Source of the DNA: Leuctra nigra
Taxonomy: Eukaryota; Arthropoda; Insecta; Plecoptera; Leuctridae
Direction: 5' to 3'
Assembly: GCA_934045905.1 (NCBI GenBank)
Contig: OW203769.1
Span: forward strand, 434,001 to 498,000
Length of the DNA stretch: 64,000 bases
The notes beneath the pieces were generated by a model that was not told the origin of the DNA, did no database searches, and saw only the letters and a list, made by a program, of their open reading frames with translations. Of the stretch, positions 1-11,719 are shown in pieces (positions within the stretch are counted from its first letter, which is position 1; each line of letters begins with the position of its first letter). The position numbers and the translations under genes were made by a program.

Positions 1-3000
1 CAAAATGAACACTTTCTTTGTTTTTTACACAAGTGTAGATTGATTAGTATGAATGCATTTTTTTTATTTGCGTTGATAGAATTTAATAAATGCACTCTTT
101 TGCACTTGTGTTGGTATTATCAAAAAATTAATGAGATAACTCAGTGGTTATACATATGGCAATAAACTTTTAACTAACAGAGTAGCAATACTCACAAATG
201 ATAAAGACCAGTTATGGCAAGTGTTAATACTAGAGTTGGCAATAGCAATACTGTGCTAACATCTAACACAGAGAGAGCATCACAGAATTGACACTCCATT
301 CCAAAATGCTTGTACAAATAACCTTTGACTACTTTACCAACAATTATTGCATTGGAAAATCACAGTTTCTTGAAATACTTTTTCATGCCTTGAATGAGTC
401 TAAAGGACTGTTAATGTTGAGAAATGAAATGTGTCTGAGGCACCACTTTAAATGGTAAACATCAAAGTTGTCTTCATGCCATCATCATTGTTGGAGACTT
501 GGAAGTTATATGATAATCTTGTCATATAGACCACAGTTTTTCATCCCAATATGGTAAATGATATTTACATTTGATTTTTTTAATGCATCATCTTTTTTTT
601 AACAAAATTGATTGATTTGCATGGATGCATTTTTATTTTTTTAATTGTTCTTTTGCTGGTGTTAATTGTCATTTATGGGTGCGTTTTTGTTTTTTGCTTA
701 TACTGATTGATTTTAATAAGTGCACCATATTTTTATCTTTTGCTTAAACATTGATTTGTATGAATATATTAATTTTTATATTTACAAAATGTACAATAAA
801 CAAGTTAATAAGATTTCTCCATTACTTAAAATAATCACTGCAATCAGTGAAATAACAGAGTATTTTGGTTTATATAAGGCCAGTCATGGCAAAGTTGTAC
901 ATAATAAATTGAGGTAATACTTCAATAAGCATAGTGCATATAAAATCACTGAGTAAGTATCATAACGGATAGGACAAGACGAAAGACTTGTACAAATCTC
1001 CTTTACAGACTTTCAGGCAATAATTGTACTTGAAAACTCAATATAATCAGTGATAACAGAGTATTTGGTATAAAGCCAATATAGGCAATTATTGACAGTA
1101 AAATCATCACAGATAAAATTTTATTTTTTTTAGATTTGATTTGTATGAATGCATTTTATTGCTCATTTTTTACTTTTATTGAATGACTTTTAATGAATGA
1201 ATTTTTTTAAATTATGTTGATATTTTTAATCGGACAATAAAAAATTAAAGATACTTCTCAATTGATTATAAAATCACTGTAAACATTGAAAGAACCGAGT
1301 ATTTTGCATATAATAATAGGCCAATTATTGCAAATGTTATAACAACGATAGCAATAGCAAGACAAATAATACTATTAAGAAATTCAAAGAATGGACACGA
1401 CCAAACCAAAAGCTTCTGCAAATCATCAATTGCAATTGTAAAATCTCTGTACTCAATGATCACAGTTTAATAGATCAGTCATGGCTTGAATAAGTCAAAG
1501 GCTTGATGTTGAGACTTGATGTGTGTTTGAGACACACATCAAAATTCAAAAAGTTACATTAATTCTATTATTACGCAAGTAAATGCGTTGCTAAATGTTG
1601 ATACTTTGTTGGTCCATTCAATTGAATTCCGTTTTATTTGAAGTGTTTCTTGAAATCTGAACAAGTACCTACGTACATTTTAAATGTAATATAAATACTG
1701 GGTGGTCCCAAAATATACATTCAATAGGCGAGACTAGGGCTGATTTGTTTTATGTCAATAATATTGATATTTTTCAATATTTCTAAGTGGTAACGTAACA
1801 CAGGTAATAGCGTCTTCATTGACATCATCATTGTTGGAGACTTGGAAAATACATGATTATCACACACTGTTTCATTGCTAACATGTCACATGACATTTAC
1901 CTTCGACTTTTATGAATTAAATTTTTTTGTGGTATTTTGCTTTAAATTGATTGATTATTTTGAATCCATCATCATTTTTACATTAATTTATTTATTTTTA
2001 TGGTTGCATTTTTTTATTTTTGCTTGTTTGACTTTTAAGAATGCACCATCTTTTTGATTTTTTAACTTGTTTTGGTTGATTTTTATGAATGTACAATAAA
2101 CATTTTATAGGATTTCTGACTGGCTTATAAATGTCACTGTAACAGTGAAATAACAGTTTTTAGTATACATAAGGCCAGACATCGCAAATGTTATAATACA
2201 ATAAGCAATAGCATTTAAGGTATATCACAGCATTGTGTATATTAACTGAGAAAGTATCCCAAAATTGACAGGACAATATCAAATTTTTGTACTAATCAGT
2301 AATCACATTAGATTACTTTGCATTGGCAACAATTGCACGTAAAAATACTGTACGTACACTCTGAAGTAACAGATATCAGGTATCACAAATTAATAAAGCC
2401 AGTCGTGGCAAATATTATAATAGAAAGAATTAACAAGATAGTTATTACTGCGATATTATTAAATAATCACAGAGATAGCATCACAGAATGTACACAACCA
2501 TAACACAGGCGTTTACAAATCACATTGTATTATTTGGCAACAATTGCACTTGCATTTTAACTTGAAAAATCACTATAAGCAGTGAATCAGTTGAAATATC
2601 AGTTACACATTGAATAAGTTAAAAGGCCATAGTTGATATGGAGAATTAATAAGTGTTGAATGCACCATTTTAATTCTTCAATTTACATTAATATTAATTA
2701 TATGTGGGAGAATGAGTTGCTTATTGTTTAAACATAGTGAATGTATCATATTTTTATTTTTTTCTTCAATTGATTTATTTTTATGGATGCATTTTAAGAA
2801 CGCATCATCTTTTTGTCTTTTTATTTCATTGATTTTTTTATGGATACGTTTTTATTTTTTCATGTATTGATTGATTTTTAAGAATGCATCATCTTTTTGT
2901 CTTTTTCTGCAATTGATTTTTCTATGGATGCATTTTTATTTTTTCCATGTATTAATTGATTTTTAAGAATGCATCATCTTTTTGGTTTTTTACATCAATT

Positions 3001-3800
3001 GATTTATTTTTATGGGTGCACGTTTTTATACTTGTGTTGATGTTAAAAAATGTAGAACATCAAACATTTAAATAATATTTCTCCATCGCTTATAAAAGTC
3101 ATTGCATAAACAGGGATATAACAGTACAGAAGACCAGTCCCGGCAAATGTTATAATAACATTAACAATACATTGGTATATAGAACTTCAAATCAAAGTGT
3201 ATACTAACTGAGAAAGTATCACAATAGTAACAGGACAATGTCAAATTCTTGTACTAATCAGTAATGACATTAGATTACATAGCATTAGCAACAAATTAAC
3301 TTAAAAAATACTGTACACTCTGAAGTAACAGAGTATTTGGCATCACAAATTAATAAAGCCAGTCATGGCAAATATTATTATAGAAATAAATAGCAAGGTA
3401 GATAATTCTGTGACATTATAATAAATCACAGAGATATCATCACAATATGGACACAACCATAACACAGGCGTTTACAAATCACCTTAGACTATTATTGCAT
3501 ATTTGCAATTTACTTGCATATTTACTTGAAAAATCACTATAAGCAGTGAATCATTTTGAAAGATCAGTCATGCCTTTAATTATTAGTCTAAAGACCAGTT
3601 GGTATGAGAATTAAGAGGTGTCTGAGGCACTATTGTATTTAAATATATTACATTAATATTTTTATTCTGCAAGTGAATTTGTTGGTGTGAAATGTGGTTG
3701 AATTCAGTTTTTATAAACAGTTTTATTTGAGGCAGGTTTGCTTGACAGCTAAACCTGTACATACATTCGGTGGCAACCTTGACATGCAATTAAATAACAC
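1..3800. repeat. AT-rich diverged direct-repeat block
   Basis: No gene is visible. The block consists of diverged direct repeats. A segment around 2185-2500 recurs about 960 bp later at 3144-3460, for example GTCRTGGCAAATATTATWATAG at 2402 and 3362 shortened here to its core GGCAAATATTAT. Related pieces occur near 216 and 1333. The phrase CATCATTGTTGGAGACTTGG occurs near 484 and 1827. Interspersed T-rich phrases (ATTGATTTTTAAGAATGCATC) repeat near 2050, 2800, 2870 and 2960. The copies are too diverged to define a unit boundary by eye. It may be an old satellite or a stacked transposon remnant. Confidence 0.55.
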
Positions 3801-5564
3801 CTACTGGGTTTTCCCAGTAACACATTTCATGGGCTCAATCCACAAGTGAAATGAGATCAAATTCGAGAAAACAAAAAATCAATGTCACTATATTTCTGGG
3901 CAGACACGATGTTTAGATTCAAATATTGCACGAGGAGCTCAGAATATCACGTGATATTATAGAAGATGTTATAATTGAGTAGTTTCTTAAGCGTATGAAA
4001 CACGTTCCTCTCGTAGGAAAGATGTAGTATTATGACTTTTTTAATTGAAACGTTGATGTTATCAGCTTGACAATGGCTGATTTTAAATGTGAACACAACA
4101 ATGAATAAACTGCATATTTAAATCTGCAAGTAGCACGCGAAGACTCTGTGTGAAAACCATTGAAATTGCGTTTAATGGAAAATTGGAATGTACAATTGGA
4201 ATGTAAAATGACCGCTATAATATTATTCAGAAACTATCCTGAATCTTTCTGCAAATATGTCCACGCAGTAACGGCCAGCACTATATCCGCTAGAGTTCAC
4301 ATTTGACAGTTCGTATCCAAGAAGTGGGGCAAAAAGTGGAACAATTCAGCAGTCTGACATTGTTATTAGAGTGAGAAACTCGTTGAAAAACATGATACAA
4401 AACATTCATAAAGCTTTAAAACTTGAGCCCGTTTAAAACCGTTGCCCTTAGAAATGCGTAGGCGGCCCAGGAGCTCATTTGGAAACAATATTTGAGCCAC
4501 AATAATTAATGTATCGCATTGAAAATTTCACATCACATCAATAAAAGGTGGTTAAATATGCCTTATACTTTCTCCTTTTTATATTAAATATTAAACATAT
4601 TTTTCATGGTGTCCAATTAGGCCATTTTTGTGTAGTTTTAAGCATAGAGTACCTTACTTAGAATTCACAAATCAAACAAAATAAAAATATAGGCATAATA
4701 ATTATAAATCCTTCATCAACAATACGTCCAAACTGCAAATTGATTGAAACAATAGTGTGGGCTACAGATGCCTTCTTGTTTTTAGTTCTAGCGCTGGTCC
4801 CAGCAATAAATATTTCTGTCCTATCTTCGGTGCTGAAATTGTTTTCAATGATTATATTAATTGTTTATGAACCTTTTTTGCCTGAGAAAAAGTGGAGTGA
4901 GCAGACAGTCGCCCCACTCTTCTGTTTTCACATTTTCAGGGTAGCCGCATATTTTGATCATTGCAATTTAAAAACAATAATGAAAACCTAGAAATCTCAC
5001 AAGAAGTAGGTGCATGAGACATCGGATGCGCTTTGAAAGTGCAGGTCAAGAGCTTTATTGCCTGACTGAGTAGACTTGTTTTGTGATCCAATGCAATTAT
5101 TGGAAACATTGCATTAGTAAAGTCAGTCAAAGTAACTTTAATAGAATAATTATGAACATTAATCCCAAAATATCAAATGTACCTAATCTTTTTGGGGGTA
5201 ATCGAAAAGTAAATATCTAGAAGGACTGATTCATAAGACACAGAGACGGTATCTATATGTTTTAGTTTTTTTCCATGTTTTTAATTAATCAATATTAATG
5301 AGATAAAATAATTTTAAAATCTTATCAAAATATTTCGTGTGACATATCAATTTAAATTATTTTGTGGATGCAATGTAAGATAATTAAAATATTTAAATTC
5401 AAATTGATATAGGGGTGGAGGGGGGCACATAGGACACTTTTCATATTTTTCAGTAAGTCATGACATCAACTTTTCCCTCCCTCACTCATCTGAAGGAGCT
5501 CGAACTGGCGATGTTCAGTTGTTTGTAAAAAAAAAATGCATTTATCAAGACAGCAAAAACAAAC
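3801..5564. other. Downstream/intergenic sequence, no gene recognised
   Basis: Mostly unique AT-rich sequence with no convincing exon or repeat. If the terminal exon at 5565-5683 is real, the part nearest to it is its 3' untranslated region on the minus strand. A minus-strand AATAAA lies at 5054-5059 and a GATAAA lies near 5541-5548. Confidence 0.4.
5054..5059 (-). terminator. Candidate polyadenylation signal AATAAA
   Basis: A minus-strand AATAAA lies about 0.5 kb downstream of the stop codon at 5565-5567. A nearer variant, GATAAA, sits near 5541-5548. This hexamer is expected often by chance in AT-rich DNA, so the assignment rests only on its position. Confidence 0.25.
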
Positions 5565-5683
5565 CTAACTCCCAACTTTGCCCCTGATAATACTCCACGC
5601 TGCATCGACTGAGTTCGCCAATCCAGGGGCCACACTCTTAAGGATCCCGTTGTCAACTCGCATTATTTTGTGCCCAAATTGCG
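5565..5683 (-). CDS. Terminal exon of the minus-strand low-complexity-protein gene (phase 1 to stop)
   Basis: The minus strand has a good acceptor (AAATTTTACAG) just before 5683, and the frame then stays open to TAG at 5565-5567. The exon starts with two bases (CG) that complete a codon, so it enters in phase 1. That is exactly the exit phase of the exons at 34.1, 30.2 and 25.5 kb, and the other two frames contain stops. Its 39 or so residues (QFGHKIMRVDNGILKS near the start, SIIRGKVGS at the end) look like ordinary coding sequence with a likely amphipathic helix, unlike the Pro/Gln-rich upstream exons. I do not recognise the family. The join across 20-25 kb is inferred from phase and strand. 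The exon could instead belong to a different gene. Confidence 0.5.
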
Positions 5684-6344
5684 CTGTAAAATTTAAAATT
5701 GGATTGTAAAATATCCTTAAAAATATTTGAATATTTCTAAGCTTGTCAACAAATGACAATTCAAACGAGATATTTTTTCAGCGAAATTGCGAAATTAACA
5801 TTATCTTTCCGGAAACATTTCCGGTTCTCAATTATGATTGTGGTTCTGGTTTATACTGAAGTATTGTTTCCATTCGAAGGTGTTGCTCGTCTCTTGTTAT
5901 ATTTGGCCACGTTTAACTTCATGCGTTCTACGTGGGGAGTTGAATGGATCGCAACAGGTCTCTGGTATGACATGGCCTGTTTCAAGATCTTAGAAAACCG
6001 TGAAATAGGAAGTTATTAATTCGCCATGGGCTATGCTAATATGTAAGTAGTTAGTGCAGCAAGTAGATACATAGGTGTACTTCCATTTTAAATGAAGATA
6101 TATTTAAGTGCTCATTTCTTAATTTGGTGGCTGTGGCCGGGTAATATTTTAGCTACTTCCATCACTTTATTTCTCGATTTATTTTAATACAATTTTATTT
6201 ATGTGGTTATTTTTTAAAGTTAGGTTTGAAAAGGAAAATGATTCGTTTTCGGAGAAAATCTGACACCTAGGTCACGTCAAGATATTTTTGAATTGTAAGT
6301 TGCCATCTAAAGATTATCACAGATGAATTCCCCTGCCTACATCG
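5684..6344. other. Intron-like unique sequence
   Basis: A plus-strand frame of 88 codons at 5753-6019 overlaps this stretch but has no recognisable domain or splice context, so I do not call it a gene. Nothing else is supported here. Confidence 0.35.
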
Positions 6345-6436
6345 TAAAGTAGAACAGAAGGGTATTGCATCTCGGGAGAACTGAACTTATACGGACAATA
6401 TGACTGCTGACTAGGCAATGAAATACAAAGCCATCT

Positions 6437-6597
6437 GGGACCCCATTCCTGAAAAATATAAGAGTGTGAAAAAAAATAGTGACAGAATTGTTATCAACCA
6501 AATGGAATCCAGCAGGCTTATAGATTCTATTGGCTGGTAACGATTTTCTCACTATTTTTTCTCATACTCACTCCCACTTTTTTCAGGAATAGGGCCC
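6437..6597. mobile_element. MITE-like insertion in the left arm
   Basis: About 160 bp with long terminal inverted repeats. The left end reads GGGACCCCATTCCTGAAAAA, and the right end in reverse complement reads GGGCCCTATTCCTGAAAAAA. The pairing continues inwards through a GTGTGAAAAAAAATAGT-like stretch. The segment has no counterpart in the right arm of the surrounding inverted repeat, which supports it being an insertion. No clear target duplication was found. Confidence 0.55.
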
Positions 6598-7097
6598 TTG
6601 CTTCGATATCACCTGTACAATGAGAAGCGTCTCCTCTCCTTGCAACCAGCAATAACCACTTCCAGTATTTCCGAAGACGTCAATTGCCCGCGTAGAAGTG
6701 CGAGCTGCTAGATGCAAATCACATCGCTTGCCATGAACATTGCCAAGGTCAAAGTGCAGCGTTGGTGCGGATCCCAAAACCAGCCCTGCACAGTTCCAAT
6801 AGGCCGAACTACTGTCAATGCTTCCTCAAGTGCAATTCCAATCCTTCCCGGTGATAGGCCATCGCAGTGAAGTGATTAATGACCTTCAAAACTGACGTGA
6901 TGTGTTAAAGACCCGTGAAACAAGGAGTGTGAATAGCCTCTAGATTAAAATAGAATAGCAAACTAGAATAAACTAGAATACTAGACTAGAATAAAACTAG
7001 AATAGCCACGTGTAGCCACTACACGTATTCCATTACACCACTTTCACTTGAGAAGAAGTAACACATCTAAAAGAAGAAGATGAAAGAAGACGAAGAA

Positions 7098-7160
7098 GGA
7101 GGAGGAGGAGGAGGAGGAGGAGGAGGAGGAGGAGGAGGAGAAGAAGAAGAAGAAGAGACG
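7098..7160. repeat. (GGA)n/(GAA)n microsatellite
   Basis: An uninterrupted purine run of GGA repeats passes into GAA repeats on the plus strand at the edge of the 37-bp minisatellite. Confidence 0.95.
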
Positions 7161-7195
7161 GCCCAGCAACACAAGCTGAAATAAAATGAAACGAC

Positions 7196-7890
7196 GAAGA
7201 GGCCCAAGCGACAGGAGCTGAGAGATGAACGGAGAAGAGGCCCAGCGACAAGAGCTGAAGAAGAACGGAGAAGAGGCCCAGCGACAGGAGCTGAGAGATG
7301 AACGGAGAAGAGGCCCAGCGACAGGGGCTGAAAGAAGAACGGAGAAGAGGCCCAGCGACAAGAGCTGAGAGATGAACGGAGACGAGGCCCAGCGACAAGA
7401 GCTGAGAGATGAACGGAGAAAAGGCCCAGCGACAAGAGCTGAGAGATGAACGGAGAAAAGGCCCAGCGACAAGAGCTGAGAGATGAACGGAGAAGAGGCC
7501 CAGCGACAAGAGCTGAGAGATGAACGGAGAAGAGGCCCAGCGACAAGAGCTAAAAGAAGCACGGAGAAGAGGCCCAGCGACAGGGGCTGAAAGATGAACG
7601 GAGAAGAGGCCCAGCGACAGGGGCTGAAAGAAGAACGGAGAAGAGGCCCAGCGACAAGAGCTGAGAGATGAACGGAGAAGAGGCCCAGCGACAAGAGCTA
7701 AAAGAAGCACGGAGAAGAGGCCCAGCGACAGGGGCTGAAAGAAGAACGGAGAAGAGGCCCAGCGACAGGTGCTAAAAGAAGAATAGAGAAGACGCCCAGC
7801 GACAAGAGCTGAAAGAAGAACGGAGAAGAGGCCCAGCGACAAGAGCTGAAAAAGAAGAAATAAAAAGGGGCCCAGCAACAGGAGCTTTTG
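7196..7890. repeat. 37-bp minisatellite, about 18 copies
   Basis: The unit is GCCCAGCGACAAGAGCTGAG followed by AGATGAACGGAGAAGAG, 37 bp in all. Copies vary mainly at RAG/GGG before GCTGA and at AGATGAAC/AGAAGAAC. Because 37 is not a multiple of three and the minus-strand unit has no stop in any frame, long minus-strand frames (up to 281 codons) are open in all three frames. I interpret these frames as a by-product of the repeat, not as genes. Confidence 0.95.
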
Positions 7891-8339
7891 ACGAAGAAGG
7901 AAGAGTGTTTTTCATCTTCATCGTCTGCTCTTCATCCCTTCGTCTCCACCGTCTTCCAAGATGTAGTGAAAGAGGAATTACGATTGCGACTGTCAGTTCG
8001 ATTATCAGATGGAACTCACACTGTAATTGAGAAGCTTGGGGACCAAACAAAACTAACCCAACACACATTTGAGATCTAGATGAATTTGCCTGCTTCAAAT
8101 CAAGTTTAATTGTTCAAAAAATCTGATATTGGAACTAAACATACATTAGTATAATCTCAGAGTAGTAGCTGGCCACACTGACTACTCTGAGGTATATCAA
8201 TTGTGTATAATATACTATTTCAAAGTGACTGATTATTCTTAAAATTTTTTTTTTGAGATAATGGTTAAAGTGGATTAGCTTTGCATTTTGTTCCCAAGCT
8301 CTTCAATTGATACTCAAATGCATACTCAACTAGATACTC

Positions 8340-8450
8340 TACTAGATACTCTACCCAACACCACTCTCCTCTCATACATACTCTACTCTCTTACATTCTC
8401 TACTCTCTTGCAAACACTAGAAATGATACTCGAACTGACACAATCGCAAT
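8340..8450. repeat. TACTCTAC-type simple repeat
   Basis: Degenerate repeats of ATACTCTAC and ACTCTCTTAC words form a short pyrimidine-rich tract. There is no gene here. Confidence 0.6.
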
Positions 8451-8455
8451 CGTAA

Positions 8456-8760
8456 TCAACCCCGCTTCTTCACTACCTCTGCGAAGACGATGAAGAAGAA
8501 GATGATGAAGAAGAATACGATGAAGATGAAGAAGACACCTTCCGACATCTTCACTTCACAATAAAACGAACGACGAAGGGTCCCAGCAGCAGTAGCTGAA
8601 ATAAAAGAACAAATAAGAAGTGCCCACCGACAGGAACTGAAATAAAAGAACAAAGAAGGACCCAGCAACTGCAGCTGAAATAAAAAGAACGAAGAAGGGC
8701 CCCAGCGACAGGAACTAAAATAAAAACAAACAAGCACCTACAGACAAACCACCTAGTACC
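8456..8760. repeat. Diverged second block of the CCCAGCRACAG minisatellite
   Basis: Four or so longer units (about 45 bp, core CCCAGCGACAGGAACTGAAATAAAAG) relate to the 37-bp repeat and lie in the same orientation. This is odd because the sequences flanking them are inverted relative to the left arm. It is preceded by a GAAGATGATGAAGAAG purine tract at about 8480-8530. Confidence 0.7.
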
Positions 8761-9101
8761 TACAGACTAACCACCAAACCACCAGTACCTACGGACGAAC
8801 AAGTGGCGACGTAATGGAATATGGTAATATCAAACGTGGTGCCTTCCAACTCGATGTTTCACAAGCCAGCAAACACATCAACGTCCGTTTTCAAGGCCAG
8901 TAAATCACTTCACTGCGATGTAATCACAGGAAAGTGTGGAACTTGCACGAGAGGAAGTAATGACAGCAGTTAGACCTGTCGGAACCAATGCAGTGCTGCA
9001 TGGGATCCACACACTTGCCACACAATGCCCCGGCAGTTCAGCAAGACGATGCGAATTGCAAGTAGAAACTCAAACTAAAGACGGCTGGGCAGTGAGCGTG
9101 G

Positions 9102-9190
9102 CCTTGAAGAGTTTTTTAATCGATTTCTATCAATATATTATACCAATTGGTAAAAGATATTGATAAAAATCGATCAAAGACTCTTCAAGG
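9102..9190. mobile_element. Small foldback insertion (hairpin)
   Basis: CCTTGAAGAG near 9102 pairs with CTCTTCAAGG at 9181-9190. The pairing continues inwards through ATCGATTT and TATCAATAT, with a loop of about 20 bp. The hairpin interrupts the right arm of the 6.3-9.4 kb inverted repeat. The left arm has no counterpart. Confidence 0.6.
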
Positions 9191-9671
9191 TCAAACTCAC
9201 TACACAGCTGTCTTAACGCCAGCAATTCACATCTGCAGAAACACTGCAAGTGGGAATCTGCAGACTACACGGAGAGAAAGTCACTCCTCATCGTAAAGAT
9301 GACATCGAACATGATGACATGATATCTCATTGCCTAGTCGAGCAGTCGATCATCTAATAAACTCAGTCCCCTGAGACACAATACTTACAATACGGCCCTT
9401 ATTCTATAATGAAAACAAACCATCTCGGATCAATGATATTCTCATGGCCGTGAAATGATTTCGCGTTCGATCTAGAACAAGGGTGCAGGAGAATAATCTT
9501 TCCACCTTCGAATGCAACGCTATTCTTCATGACTAGACCCATCCATATGCAAATAGAGAATAGAATAAGCAAATGCATGATTGAAATATTTAATCAAGAG
9601 AAGTGGAAAAACAGTATTTTACATTCTGTTTTTGCTGCCTTGATTTCAAAAATGTTAATTTTGCACATTCG

Positions 9672-10280
9672 ACAGTCTTGGGTAGTGACGTAGGAAAGTA
9701 ACGCGTCACTGTGACGATATTACTCTATTGGGTAACGAGCCAGTAATTTCATTACAAACATTTGATGGTAACGTCCAAGTAATTTAACTACTTTTGTCAA
9801 GGTAATTTGAGGTAGTAACGCGCGCTACAAATTGCCTCGCACCCACTGTTGTTTCGTACATATTTTTATAAATTATTGGACTACATTTAATATGATATGA
9901 ATAAGGTGAATTTGTACCATGAATTGATTTTTCTTCTTTCCGTTGGACGTTATTATTGAATTAGAATCACATTGAAATATAGGATTAAAGTAGATATTTT
10001 CACTAAATTGGCAAGAGAATTGGCATGCTGGTTGTATAGGCTGCGCCATTTTTGACTTTGGGTAGTGTTCCTTGTTCCTATAGATTTGAAAACGCGGAAG
10101 CATGATAAATAATTAATCTGCCTTTCATTGTAACGTCGAAGTAATTTCGTTACTTTTTTCATGAAAATGAAGTATAATGTCATTACTTTTTAGTGACGGA
10201 AACAATCAAGTAATTTTACTATATTTTAATCCATGTAATTTGTAACGTAGGTAATTCTATTACCTTCTTTTTAAAAGTAA
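9672..10280. mobile_element. hAT-like non-autonomous element remnant (GTAAC/TAATTACTTT type)
   Basis: The left side begins TTGGGTAGTGACG and is rich in GTAACG/TAATTTCATTAC words. The right side has the same words inverted (GTAATTTGTAACGTAGGTAAT to AAAAGTAATATACC). Elements opening TTGGGTAGTAACG followed by ATTAC words are typical of some hAT MITEs. Both termini are eroded and no 8-bp duplication could be fixed. Confidence 0.45.
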
Positions 10281-10786
10281 TATACCTAAGTCTGATATTT
10301 GGGCATATGTGATATTATTTAATTTAGATTGATTTGTATTCTCACAAATTATCTCATCCTGGGACTGACCGAAGAGAAATTCTTCTTGACGTCGTACAAG
10401 AAGATCGTGGAAAACAAATTGACTGTCAAATGCTGCTCGTCGGGAATAAGTTTTGGTTAAAAATACTAAACACATTACTTGACATGTGTTTCTACGTAAA
10501 TGTAACGAATTGATTCAATTGTACACACAGAGCCTTGTTGTGTTCACAACCATTCTGTTATTTCACGATCACTGAACTCGCTTGGTTTCCGTGCCATGAA
10601 TATTCTCGACCACAAGAACAAGCTACATTTGACATTTACCGTCGAATTGTGCCAATCGCATAGAAAACGAAAGTATTTCGACTTGGTCCTAACTGGAGTT
10701 TTATCCATGACTATGACTTGTCATAACGACTAGTAAAGACTAGTGATGGTTGCATGTCAAAGGTTCCACCGAATGTATGCACTCAC
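10281..10786. other. Unassigned intron sequence
   Basis: The stretch 10315-10480 has open frames on both strands (for example GTDRREILLDVVQEDRG on plus) that look like an eroded coding fragment. There are no convincing splice sites, so I leave it unassigned. Confidence 0.3.
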
Positions 10787-11050
10787 CTCGCCGGCCAGGC
10801 CCGGTCTACCATCTGAAGAAGCTGGTGATCTTTTCCTTGAGCTTCTTCAGGACGCGGCGCACTGGCCGGCAGATGACCCCCTCACGTACATGGCGTTGGG
10901 CGTGCTCGTGCGTGAGGGGCTGGCTGACAACGTGGAGCCCCGCGATGTGGGCCCGCCTAACATATTCGACTATATGGGTTGAGGCCCGTGGTGCGGAATG
11001 CGGCGGGGCCCGTGGTGCGGCATGTGGCGGGGCCGGGGCTCGTGGCGCAG
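10787..11050 (-). CDS. Exon copy of the minus-strand gene with an in-frame stop (probably dead or truncating)
   Basis: It is bounded by the acceptor TTGTCTTTTGCAG at 11051 and the donor CGAG/GTGAGTGC below 10787. The 264-bp length and the phase 1-1 borders match the exons at 25.5 and 30.2 kb. The acceptor-side intron is also homologous: the stretch GACAACACAACCTTGAACCT and the following 150 bp occur at 11056, 25719 and 30439. In the expected frame the product begins APRAPAPPHAAPRAP and then reaches TAG at 10806-10808, near the 3' border. Inclusion would therefore truncate the protein. A complementary plus-strand frame (10743-10982, containing DAAHWPADDPLTYMALGV) looks surprisingly protein-like, so the strand assignment is less secure than for its relatives. 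Confidence 0.45.
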
Positions 11051-11719
11051 CTGCAAAAGACAACACAACCTTGAACCTACTTTATAGCTTGATGCCCTTT
11101 CTAAATTAAACTTTACTCATACTCTGAAAGCAACATGCGATCTGAGGATTGGACGTTTCTTGTAACGCAGTGTTTTGTTAGCTACCTAGGTGAACCTAAA
11201 GCCCCATTTTTCAAAAGTTCTGCACATGTGCAGAATCACTTTTTCATCTCAAAAGTGACACTGCGCACGAGCAGAACGACTGTGGCACAGAAGTTGTTCA
11301 AGAAATTGCACCGTGTAAATGGGGCTTAAGAGACGTAACATTGGGGTATTGTGCGCACGCAGGTAAAGTGAGTGACGCAAAACAAAATAACCCGTTTCCA
11401 ATCCACAGATCGCATGTTCAATAACTTAGCTATAGCATTGGCAAGTTCGATCCACAATGTCAAGTTTCGAGTTTTTGAATGTCACTGGTCCCTTAAAATG
11501 TAATATTTATTTTTAAACAATTTGTATGTTCCTTTTCACTGAAAGTCACACATGTACATTACAAAGCTGGGGGCTTATTCTCGAGTTCAACCTTGTACCG
11601 AATTAGTCGACATAGCAAAATCAATATTTTCTTCAATGTTAATTTAGCTGGATCCATTGTGCAGTTGCTCAATTCCACAGGTCAACGTTTTCAACAAACT
11701 CAAGATAGGCCCGCAGACT
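11051..11719. other. Duplicated intron block
   Basis: This is minus-strand intron sequence shared with 25714-25870 and 30434-30700 on the acceptor side (AACATGCGATCTGAGGATTGG, GTTTCCAATCCACA). It is also shared with 29876-30060 on its right side (CCGAATTAGTCGAC, CAGTTGCTCAATTCCACAGG). This shows that exon duplication included flanking intron. Confidence 0.75.
11200..11326. mobile_element. MITE, 127 bp, TAA target duplication (PIF/Harbinger-like)
   Basis: The termini AGCCCCATTT and AAATGGGGCT are inverted and flanked by TAA at 11197-11199 and 11327-11329. The homologous intron at about 30580 lacks the segment. A three-base TWA duplication is the PIF/Harbinger signature. Confidence 0.6.

Larger units (their letters stand above)
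6345..9430. mobile_element. Large imperfect inverted-repeat (foldback-like) element around minisatellites
   Basis: The left part (about 6345-7035) and the right part (about 8800-9430) are diverged reverse complements. Examples are GTCATTAATCACTTCACTGC from the left read in reverse against GTAAATCACTTCACTGCGAT near 8900, GACTAGGCAATGA at both ends (left 6409, right reversed near 9335), and ATTCCATTAC near 7026 against the reverse complement near 8815. A further inverted match joins the CTTCATCGTC block near 7915 to the block near 8470-8500. The arms bracket the 37-bp minisatellite. Short frames in the arms (left, minus strand; right, plus strand) share a decayed peptide, EEALTVVRPIGT versus EEVMTAVRPVGT, which suggests the arms derive from duplicated coding DNA. 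No transposase is visible. Confidence 0.55.

Noticed and set aside
5753..6019. Plus-strand 88-codon frame as a gene
   Set aside because: No recognisable domain, no splice or promoter support; it starts in the region opposite the terminal-exon acceptor intron.
7033..7878. Minus-strand frames of 281, 216 and 159 codons
   Set aside because: Open in all three frames because a 37-bp repeat lacks stops; low-complexity product; no splice or start context.
10260..10475. Minus-strand 71-codon frame and its plus-strand counterpart as exons
   Set aside because: Both strands are partly open and neither has a convincing acceptor and donor; probably an eroded mobile-element fragment.
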